From JAQVSH01 sp964451605 (GTDB lineage: Bacteria; Bacteroidota; Bacteroidia; Bacteroidales; UBA4181): 23,634 nucleotides of DNA. The DNA is taken from contig CAYVJA010000045.1 in assembly GCA_964451605.1 (NCBI GenBank), positions 1 through 23,634 of the forward strand, read 5' to 3'. The position numbers were made by a program, and so were the translations under genes. Each line of letters starts with the position of its first letter. Positions within the stretch are counted from its first letter, which is position 1. This document shows, piece by piece, positions 7,564-14,825 of the stretch. The notes under the pieces are model-generated. The model saw nothing but the letters and a program-made list of their open reading frames with translations, did no database searches and was not told the origin of the DNA.

Positions 7564-10365
7564 GGGCGGGGAGCGTTTCGCGGAGGAAAGGGGCGGTGTG
7601 GCTTTCGGGACAGGTGGCTATTTGTTCGGGGGTGCCTGCGCAGAGCAGTTTGCCGCCGCCGCTTCCGCCTTCCGGACCCAGATCGATGATGTAGTCGGCG
7701 GTTTTGATTACATCCAGGTTGTGTTCTATCACCAAAACGGTGTTTCCGCGGTCGACGAGACGCTGAAGTACGTCGAGGAGAACCCTGATATCTTCGAAGT
7801 GAAGGCCGGTGGTGGGTTCGTCCAAAACATACAGTGTATTGCCGGTGTCGCGTTTCGAGAGTTCAGTTGCCAGTTTCACCCGCTGGCTCTCTCCCCCTGA
7901 AAGGGTGGTACAAGGCTGACCCAAACGCACATAACCCAACCCTACATCTTGCAACGACTTCAAAACAGGATAGATAGAGGGCATCTGTCCAAAGAACTCT
8001 ACCGCCATATTGATGGTCATATCGAGTACCTCTCCTATATTTTTCCCTTTATAACGCACTTCGAGGGTTTCACGATTGTACCGCTTCCCGCCGCAATCGG
8101 GGCATTCTACATAGACATCGGGAAGAAAATTCATCTCGATGGTCTTTACTCCCGCGCCCTGACAGGTNNNNNNNNNNNNNNNNNNNCCCGTACTTTCGAT
8201 TCGGGGATATTGGCATAGAGGTTCCGAATCTCCGTGAAAACGCCGGTATAGGTGGCCGGATTAGAGCGGGGGGTTCTCCCCAGAGGCGATTGATCTACCT
8301 GGATAATCTTGTCGATCTGTTCAATACCCTCTATGGCCTTGTGAGGCAAGGGATCGCGAACCGATCGATAAAAATACTGACTAAGAGCAGGTTGCAGGGT
8401 GTCGTTAATCAGGGTGGATTTTCCGCTTCCCGATACTCCGGTTACACATATCAGCGTACCCAAAGGGAAAGAGACATCTATATCTTTCAGATTGTTGCCC
8501 GATGCACCCCGTATGGTCAGAAAACGGCCGTTCCCTTTCCGGCGCCCGGCGGGCAGTGAAATCTCTTTTTCGCCATTGAGGTATTGAGCAGTAAGCGAGC
8601 CGGAGAAAAGAATCTCCGAAGGGGTACCCTGAGCCACAACCTTACCCCCCTTCCGTCCGGCCAATGGGCCCATATCAATCACATAATCGGCCGAAAGAAT
8701 CATATCGCGGTCATGTTCAACCACCAGAACGGTATTCCCCGAATCGCGCAATTGTTTTAACGAATCAATCAGACGATGGTTATCCCGCTGATGCAGTCCG
8801 ATGCTCGGTTCGTCAAGAATATAGAGCACATTGACCAGTTGCGATCCAATCTGGGTAGCCAGCCGGATACGCTGGCTTTCGCCTCCGGACAGAGTCGACG
8901 AGGAGAGATTCAGCGAGAGATAATCAAGCCCTACGCCCAGTAGAAAATCGAGCCGCGTTTGAATCTCCTTCACAATTTCGGAAGCTATCTCCCATTGTCG
9001 CGGAGAAAGATGAGGCTCAACCTCACCAAACCACCGACGCAGCGTACGAATATCCATTGCTGCCAGCTCGGCAATATTACAATTGTGTACCCGGAAGAAA
9101 AGCGACTCTTTACGCAACCGGGTGCCTCCGCATTCAGGGCAAACCTTACGACTCAGGAACTGTTCGGCCCATTTCTGGGCCTTCTTCGAAGTGGTCTCGG
9201 TATGCTGCTGGGTAATGAAATTCACCACTCCTTCGAACCCCAAAAAACGCATCTCCGACCCCCCTGCACCACTCTTCACACGGAACGACTCCTCCGTTCC
9301 GTAAAGAATGGCACTGAGAGCCTCTTCGGGAAACTCCCCGAGCGGTGTATCGATGTCGGCCTGAAACTTCCGGGCCACTGCCTCTATTTGCGAAAAGATA
9401 AAACTGCTTTTATAAGGCCCCAACGGAAGCAACCCCCCTTTGCGGATAGAGAGTGCCGGATTGGGAATCATTTTATCCCGGTCGACCCGAGAAATGGTAC
9501 CCAGTCCGTTACAGACCGGGCAGGCTCCCTGCGGCGAATTAAAGGAGAAGTTGTGGGGTGCCGGCTCGTTGTACGACAGGCCGGTAGTGGGGCACATCAG
9601 GTGTCGGCTGTAATAGCGAACCGTTTCCTCCTCCTTGTCAACCACCATGATCGTGCCTTTTCCCATACGCATGGCAGTTTGCAACGAATCGCGCAGCCGC
9701 TTTTCATCCACCTGATCCATTCCAAACTTATCGATGACAATCTCGATAAAATGGTTTTTGTATCGGTCGATACGCATCCCGTGCACCAACTCTTTTATCT
9801 CGCCATCAACCCGGACATAAAGAAATCCCTTTTTCCGAACCTGCTCAAAAAGCTCCTTATAGTGTCCCTTCCGACCCTGCACCAGAGGTGCCAGGATCCA
9901 GACCGGACGCCCGGAAAAAGCCTCAGCCATCCGTTCCAGAATCTGCGAGTCGCTGTAACGTACCATCGGCTCGCCCGTGTTCATGGAGTAGGCAATAGAA
10001 GCCCGGGCAAAGAGCAGACGAAGAAAATCGTAGATTTCGGTAATGGTCCCCACAGTACTGCGAGGGTTCTTGCTGACCGTCTTCTGTTCGATGGCAATCA
10101 CCGGGCTGAGTCCGGTGATTCGATCCACATCGGGTCGCTCCATATCGCCCATAAACTGGCGGGCGTAGACCGAAAGGGTCTCCATATAGCGACGTTGCCC
10201 CTCGGCGTAAAGGGTATCGAAGGCTAACGACGATTTTCCGCTGCCGCTCAATCCGGTAATCACCGTCAGGCTTTTGTGCGGAATGGAAACATCTACATTT
10301 TTGAGATTGTGCTCTCTGGCACCCTCAACCTGAATCTGCGACAAGTATGGTTTCTGCTCACTCAT
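7559..10365 (-). CDS. uvrA: UvrABC excision repair ATPase subunit A, interrupted by an assembly gap
   Basis: UvrA is the damage-sensing dimer that loads UvrB in nucleotide excision repair. Both ABC halves are present: Walker A GLSGSGKSSLAFDTL and GVSGSGKSTLINDTL, signatures LSGGESQRIRLATQ and LSGGESQRVKLATE, Walker B YILDEPSIGLHQ and YVLDEPTTGLHFED. The 19 N at 8168-8186 fall in the second zinc-finger region; the flanks read ...PESKVRG and TCQGAGVKTIEMNF, in different frames. Family alignment puts about 16 codons between them, giving about 945 residues in total, normal for UvrA. The first zinc finger reads CPTT...CPVC, so one of four cysteines is replaced. The start MSEQKPYLSQIQ overlaps the end of the lytic transglycosylase gene by 8 bases. 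Confidence 0.95.
8168..8186. other. Assembly gap (19 N) inside uvrA
   Basis: Nineteen undetermined bases. The uvrA frame does not match across them (it is off by one base), and conserved UvrA sequence would need about 50 bases here, so the N count is a placeholder. Confidence 0.97.
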
Positions 10366-11314
10366 TGTCCGAACCCTCTTTCGACGAAACAACAGGAAGA
10401 AGCAGGGTGTAGCTTTTCCCGCTCTTGTTGGGCAGCGACTTGCCCCGAAGCCAGGGATTGAGGAGCTTCACCATTTTATAGGTGGTTTTGTGTTGGGCAG
10501 CAAACTGTACCAGCGAAGGAACGGGGGTTGACACGGTAACCGAACGGGTTTCCGGTTGCCGATAGAGGTCGCTGTTGCGCAGATGGAATCCATAGTGTTC
10601 GGGTTGCTCCATAATTAATTTAATGGCCAGAATACGATAGATATAGCGGGCAGTCTCCTCGTTCAGAAAAAGATCGTAATAAGAGGCCACCTCCTGCAAA
10701 GCAATCTGGTTGCTCATTCCTGCCAAACCCATGTTAAAGGATGCAGCGGCCACACTCCAGCTATTGCCAAAGCGCTCACAAGCTTTTCGGAGAACCCTGC
10801 AGGCAACACGTGTAGCCTTCTCTACATGATACCGTTCATCGACCTCGGCATTGACCTCCAGGCCGTTCTCCTGACCGGTGGCACGCACAATCTGCCAGAA
10901 ACCGGCAGCCCCGGCGGGCGAAACCACCTGCATCAGGCCACTCTCAATCACGGCAAGATATTTCAGATCGGAGGGCATATTCTCCTCCTTCAAAACCCGC
11001 TCAATCAAGGGAAACCATGCAGCAGCCCTTTTAAGATAAAGCAGGGTGTTCGATTGCCAATACATATTGACCATCACCTCTCGGTCGAGTGCTTCATACA
11101 CATCGAATCGCTCTAACGGAACTCTCTCGCCACAAAAATCCAGTTTGGCGGGCATATCGGGGGGGTAGATGGCATACCGGGCACGGATGGCCTGATTAAA
11201 ACGCTCGGGCTCTTCGGTTTTCTCAACAAAACGACAGGCAAAAAGCCAGATCAATACACATCCTGCAGAAAAAAAGAGAAAACCGGCTATACGAAATACA
11301 CCTTTTCGACTCAT
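10358..11314 (-). CDS. Membrane-anchored lytic transglycosylase (MltD/Slt-like)
   Basis: Lytic transglycosylases cut the glycan strands of peptidoglycan, forming 1,6-anhydro ends. The 318-residue product has an N-terminal hydrophobic segment (about residues 8-27) with two possible lipoprotein cysteines (Cys19, Cys27), so it is either a lipoprotein or a single-pass protein. The SLT domain covers about residues 95-240: the catalytic Glu124 in AVIESGL, SPAGAAGFWQIVRATG at 132-147, and ASFNMGLAGM in place of the usual AYNAG. A degenerate LysM-like segment follows near 262-307. The ATG at 11312-11314 is preferred; an upstream in-frame TTG at 11351-11353 lies in the -7 box. It overlaps uvrA by 8 bases. 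Confidence 0.88.
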   Translation of the reverse strand: MSRKGVFRIAGFLFFSAGCVLIWLFACRFVEKTEEPERFNQAIRARYAIYPPDMPAKLDFCGERVPLERFDVYEALDREVMVNMYWQSNTLLYLKRAAAWFPLIERVLKEENMPSDLKYLAVIESGLMQVVSPAGAAGFWQIVRATGQENGLEVNAEVDERYHVEKATRVACRVLRKACERFGNSWSVAAASFNMGLAGMSNQIALQEVASYYDLFLNEETARYIYRILAIKLIMEQPEHYGFHLRNSDLYRQPETRSVTVSTPVPSLVQFAAQHKTTYKMVKLLNPWLRGKSLPNKSGKSYTLLLPVVSSKEGSDNE

Positions 11315-11350
11315 AAATAAACCTTTCGGGCCCGGCCCATTATAATCGGC

Positions 11351-11358
11351 CAAAGGTA
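11351..11358 (-). promoter_or_regulatory. -7 box of the lytic transglycosylase-uvrA promoter
   Basis: On the minus strand TACCTTTG matches TAnnTTTG, 36 bases before the ATG. The -33 region reads TTTTTCA rather than TTG. Confidence 0.55.
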
Positions 11359-11421
11359 CGGATAATCTCCCATGATGTGAAAAAGATATGGATTGACTGG
11401 TGGTATTTCGTGAATATATTT

Positions 11422-11429
11422 TATCTTCG
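11422..11429 (+). promoter_or_regulatory. Possible -7 box of the FKBP lipoprotein gene
   Basis: TATCTTCG is one base from TAnnTTTG and lies 25 bases before the ATG at 11455. No TTG is found at the expected spacing, so support is partial. Confidence 0.4.
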
Positions 11430-11454
11430 CGGCGGATTTAAAACCAAAACTATC

Positions 11455-12159
11455 ATGAACTTGAAAAAATTATCCTTTGCTCTCCTTCTGGGAGGTGCCA
11501 TGTTCGCCTCCTGCTCTACTTCCGACTACAAAAACGCAAAATTGCAGAGCGAGGCTGATACTGTGAGCTACTATCTCGGCTACAACATTGGCCAGGGTTT
11601 CCAGACCTTACCCGCATTCGAGCTGAACCGTGAGGCTCTGATCAAGGGATTCTTCGAAGCCATTGACTCAACCTCCGAAATTTCGGCCGAAGAGTTAAAT
11701 ATGAAACTGCAGTCGTTCTTCATGGCACTGCAACAACAAGAGGGACAGAAAGCTCTTGAAGAGGGCCGGGCTTTTCTGGAAAAGAACAAATCAACCGAGG
11801 GTGTAGTGGCATTGGAAAACGGGCTGCAATACCAAATTCTCACCGCCGGAACCGGACCTAAACCCGATTCTACCAGCACTGTTAAGGTACATTACCATGG
11901 CACAACCCCCGCAGGTGTTGTGTTCGACAGCAGTGTAGACCGGGGCGAACCGGTTACCTTCCCTGTTAACGGTGTAATCGAAGGCTGGCAGAAGATTCTG
12001 CCCTTGATGCCTGTAGGTTCAAAGTGGAAAGTTTGGATTCCTACCGAACTGGCTTATGGCGAAAACGTACGTTCGGGCGGCGAAATCAAACCCAATATGC
12101 CTCTCGTTTTCGAGATCGAGCTTCTGGGCATTGAACCTGCCGGAACCCCTGCACAGTAA
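11455..12159 (+). CDS. FKBP-type peptidyl-prolyl isomerase lipoprotein (Mip/FkpA-like)
   Basis: Catalyses cis-trans isomerisation of prolyl bonds and assists folding of envelope proteins. The 234-residue product has a lipoprotein signal peptide ending in FASC (Cys20), an N-terminal helical dimerisation domain (about 30-125, with DTVSYYLGYNIGQGFQ and a long helix to EEGRAFLEKNK), and a C-terminal FKBP domain (about 135-230) with VKVHYHGTTPAGVVFDSSVDRG, VIEGWQKILPLMPVGSKWKVWIP and AYGENV. This layout matches FkpA and Mip. An ATG-rich upstream extension in the same frame from 11377 is rejected because it overlaps the promoter and would bury the signal peptide. A strong terminator follows at 12191. 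Confidence 0.93.
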   Translation: MNLKKLSFALLLGGAMFASCSTSDYKNAKLQSEADTVSYYLGYNIGQGFQTLPAFELNREALIKGFFEAIDSTSEISAEELNMKLQSFFMALQQQEGQKALEEGRAFLEKNKSTEGVVALENGLQYQILTAGTGPKPDSTSTVKVHYHGTTPAGVVFDSSVDRGEPVTFPVNGVIEGWQKILPLMPVGSKWKVWIPTELAYGENVRSGGEIKPNMPLVFEIELLGIEPAGTPAQ

Positions 12160-12190
12160 CCCCCCATTTGCATAGGGATTCTATCCCCGA

Positions 12191-12224
12191 AGAGGCTGCC
12201 GCAATATCACGGCAGCCTCTTTTG
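12191..12224 (+). terminator. Rho-independent terminator after the FKBP gene
   Basis: Perfect 11-bp stem AGAGGCTGCCG (12191-12201) / CGGCAGCCTCT (12210-12220) with an 8-base loop and a short T tract (12218-12223). The T tract overlaps the -33 element of the next gene. Confidence 0.88.
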
Positions 12225-12251
12225 CGTTCTCACAAAAATCTTGTAGGTTTG
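12221..12251 (+). promoter_or_regulatory. Promoter of the Porin_10 gene
   Basis: TTTG (12221-12224), exactly 19 bases, then TAGGTTTG (12244-12251), a full match to TAnnTTTG. The ATG at 12273 is about 21 bases downstream. Confidence 0.78.
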
Positions 12252-12272
12252 CGCCACCAGACGATGTTATCT

Positions 12273-14360
12273 ATGAAAAAACCCCTCCTTCTGCTCTTCC
12301 TGCTGCTCTGTTTGCAAGGAATTAAGGCGCAGTTGGGTCAACGGGGCGGAGCCCTTCAGCAGTTCAGAACCGAACAGAGTGGCCGCGAAGGATCCTCAAG
12401 CAGTTTTCCGCAAAGTCAGCGCAGAAAGTCGGCCACACGCGACTCGATTCCTTCCGACACGATACGTGTAGAGGCTCTCCGTCTGGAGGGGCGTATCAGA
12501 AAACAACCTCTTCCTGTGGTTCTCGATACCACCCTGAACCGGTTCAACGAGCATGAACCGTGGATGAAAAAATCGTACTCCAACACCTATTTGGGCAACT
12601 TCGGTACACCCTATGTCTCCAACCTCTTTGCCTCGCAACCCCGGGCTTCACAATATCGGTTCGGAGAGTATCTGCAAGGCTATTTCCATCGCCCCGAAGA
12701 GCTGCTCTTTTATCGTACCCGCACTCCCTATTCCATGGCCTGGCATACCAACGGGGGCAGCCGGAAATTGGCCGAACAGACCGTCCGCTTTTTACACACG
12801 CAAAATATCTCGAAGGAATGGAATGCCGGCATACTCTACGACGGTTTCTCCTCGAACGGTATGTACGAGAGCCAGCGAACCACGCACAGCAGCTTTTCGC
12901 TCTTCTCAAGCTACGAATCGGAGCGATATACCGCTTTCGGCTCCTTAAGTCTGGGATTCCACAAAATGCAGGAAAATGGCGGATTGGCCGACTACCTCTT
13001 CTTTGAAAGCAAAGAGAACAAAGATATCTCCGAGGCGCAGGTGATGCGTTTTGCCGGCATGAAGAACCTGGTTCAGGAGTTTTCTCTCTCGATGGTGCAA
13101 CGGTATCGGTTTGGCCGTTACAAGTTTGCAAAAGAGACCGATTCGGTGCCCACCTTTGTGCCCACCCGCTTTACGCTCGAACACAATCTGCAGATACTCC
13201 GCACAAGACGAACCTTTTCGGCAAAAGAGTTGTCGGCCGAAATGGCAGCTCAGCTGCCTCCACCCCAATTCAGCAGCACCCTTACCAACGACAAGGCGCT
13301 CCTGCGCACCTTCCGTAACGACTTCTATCTGGCCCTCACCGAACGCCCGCTCAAAAAGATTACGGCCGGATTCAAAGCCGGCATTGTCACTGAGTTAGAT
13401 CGCTATATCCATCCCGTCAGGCCCGACACGCTCTACGATGATACTGACACCGTGGTAGTTGCCATCAAAGACAACAAATCGCTGAATTATACCAATATAG
13501 GTATTGCGGGAAGTTTTTATAACACATCCGGAAAGCAGTTCAATTTCGATCTCAACGGAGAAATTTTTCTCACCGGCTATAAGAGTGGCAATATGGAGTT
13601 GAATGCCCTCTTTTACAAACACTTTTATCCCGAAAAGGGGCAAGCGACTCTCCATTTTGGCACAAGCTTCATAAACCGGAAGCCCTCCTACTTTATGAAT
13701 GGCTATGAGTCGAACTATTTCCGATGGGACAACAACTTTTCATCTTCGAAAGAGTTTTCGCTCTTCGGGCAGTACAGCCAGCCTGCGCGTCAGCTGAAAG
13801 CCTCGGTCGATCTCTGGCAATTGAATGATTTTGCCTATTTCGACTCCCTTGCCCTCCCCGCACAAACCTCCAAAGGATTTCAAGTGTTATCTGTCTCTGC
13901 CGAAAAGGGCTTTACCGTGGGGAAATTTGGTTTCCTCTTTAAAGGGGCCTGGCAACATTCAGGCCAAAAAGAGATACTCCCCCTTCCCGCTTTTGCCGGA
14001 TACCAGTCTAGCTTCTTCGATTTTATGCTGGTAAAGAATGTATTACAGATTCAGCTGGGTTACGAGCTCTACTACTTCACCAAATTTCAAGCCTATCAAT
14101 ATCAACCGGCGTTGGGGGTATTTCACCTGCAAAACCATCGACCCGATTTGGGCCGTCCCCAATCCGACATCGGCGATTACCCTTTTGTTGACCTCTTCCT
14201 GAATGCCAAACTGAAAAGGGTTCGCTTTTTTGTACAGTATGAGCATGCCAATGCCCTCAGGATGCCCGGCGACAAAAAACGGGCTTATTACACCGCGTAC
14301 CACTATCCGGAACACGAAGCCATGTTTAAGATTGGCCTCTCCTGGAGTTTTTATGATTAA
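12273..14360 (+). CDS. Putative outer-membrane porin, Porin_10-like family
   Basis: A 695-residue protein with a Sec signal peptide (MKKPLLLLFLLLCLQGIKAQ, cleavage near residue 20), a serine- and basic-rich linker, and then a segment typical of the Bacteroidetes putative porin family: LDTTLNRFNEHEPWMKKSYSNTYLGNFGTPYVSNLF. The remainder is predicted beta-barrel, with repeating aromatic-rich strands and a final KIGLSWSFYD ending. What it transports is unknown; the family is named from predicted fold only. The ATG at 12273 is taken because the promoter -7 box ends at 12251; ATG 12264 is the alternative. Its own promoter and the preceding terminator make it a separate unit. Confidence 0.8.
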   Translation: MKKPLLLLFLLLCLQGIKAQLGQRGGALQQFRTEQSGREGSSSSFPQSQRRKSATRDSIPSDTIRVEALRLEGRIRKQPLPVVLDTTLNRFNEHEPWMKKSYSNTYLGNFGTPYVSNLFASQPRASQYRFGEYLQGYFHRPEELLFYRTRTPYSMAWHTNGGSRKLAEQTVRFLHTQNISKEWNAGILYDGFSSNGMYESQRTTHSSFSLFSSYESERYTAFGSLSLGFHKMQENGGLADYLFFESKENKDISEAQVMRFAGMKNLVQEFSLSMVQRYRFGRYKFAKETDSVPTFVPTRFTLEHNLQILRTRRTFSAKELSAEMAAQLPPPQFSSTLTNDKALLRTFRNDFYLALTERPLKKITAGFKAGIVTELDRYIHPVRPDTLYDDTDTVVVAIKDNKSLNYTNIGIAGSFYNTSGKQFNFDLNGEIFLTGYKSGNMELNALFYKHFYPEKGQATLHFGTSFINRKPSYFMNGYESNYFRWDNNFSSSKEFSLFGQYSQPARQLKASVDLWQLNDFAYFDSLALPAQTSKGFQVLSVSAEKGFTVGKFGFLFKGAWQHSGQKEILPLPAFAGYQSSFFDFMLVKNVLQIQLGYELYYFTKFQAYQYQPALGVFHLQNHRPDLGRPQSDIGDYPFVDLFLNAKLKRVRFFVQYEHANALRMPGDKKRAYYTAYHYPEHEAMFKIGLSWSFYD

Positions 14361-14376
14361 TTTCAATCAAGAAACA

Positions 14377-14406
14377 TTGCTTGTTACAAAAAAATAGATA
14401 CTTTTG
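14377..14406 (+). promoter_or_regulatory. Promoter of rpsO
   Basis: TTG (14377-14379), 19 bases, then TACTTTTG (14399-14406), a full match to TAnnTTTG. It lies 46 bases before the rpsO ATG. Confidence 0.75.
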
Positions 14407-14452
14407 CGGGTCTTAAAAAGCCTCGATTAACCGAAACCAAATCATAGTTGCA

Positions 14453-14722
14453 ATGCACTTAACATCAGAACAAAAGGTAGAGATCTTTACCTCCTACGGC
14501 AAAAGTGCCACAGATACAGGCTCGTCCGAATCGCAGATTGCCCTGTACACCGCCCGTATCCTCCATCTGACCGAACATCTGAAGCTCAACAAGAAAGATC
14601 ATAGCACACAACTCTCCCTGCTCAAACTGGTAGGAAAAAGACGTCGTCTGCTCGATTATCTCAAAGAGAGAGATATCGAAAAATATCGTGCTTTGCTTAA
14701 ATCATTGAACCTGCGTAAATAA
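14453..14722 (+). CDS. rpsO: 30S ribosomal protein S15
   Basis: S15 binds the central domain of 16S rRNA early in 30S assembly and makes an intersubunit bridge. The 89-residue length and the sequence are canonical: GSSESQIALYTARILHLTEHLKLNKKDHSTQLSLLKLVGKRRRLLDYLKERD. The start MHLTSEQK is fixed by the family. It has its own promoter and is followed by a rho-independent terminator before pnp, keeping the rpsO-pnp order known from enterobacteria. No obvious S15-binding pseudoknot could be recognised by eye in the 46-base leader. Confidence 0.98.
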   Translation: MHLTSEQKVEIFTSYGKSATDTGSSESQIALYTARILHLTEHLKLNKKDHSTQLSLLKLVGKRRRLLDYLKERDIEKYRALLKSLNLRK

Positions 14723-14740
14723 GGCAGAAGCAACCCACTT

Positions 14741-14774
14741 AAAAAAAGGCAATTCTTGAGTTGCCTTTTTTTTT
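14741..14774 (+). terminator. Rho-independent terminator between rpsO and pnp
   Basis: AAAAAAAGGCAA (14741-14752) pairs with TTGCCTTTTTTT after an 8-base loop and runs into a T tract to 14774. The A and T runs on both sides make the hairpin symmetrical. Confidence 0.85.
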
Positions 14775-14825
14775 CATTTCCGTAACTGAAGTTTTCAAAA
14801 CTATAAATATCAATACTAACGATTT

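Noticed and set aside
7559..8134. A separate ABC ATPase gene downstream of uvrA
   Set aside because: It is the C-terminal part of UvrA, split only by the run of N with wrong length.
8959..10227. Long 422-codon plus-strand frame inside uvrA
   Set aside because: It lies opposite canonical UvrA motifs and has no recognisable family; a shadow of codon bias.
14790..14802. AGTTTTCAAAACT palindrome before pnp as a regulatory site
   Set aside because: Short, AT-rich and single; not distinguishable from chance.
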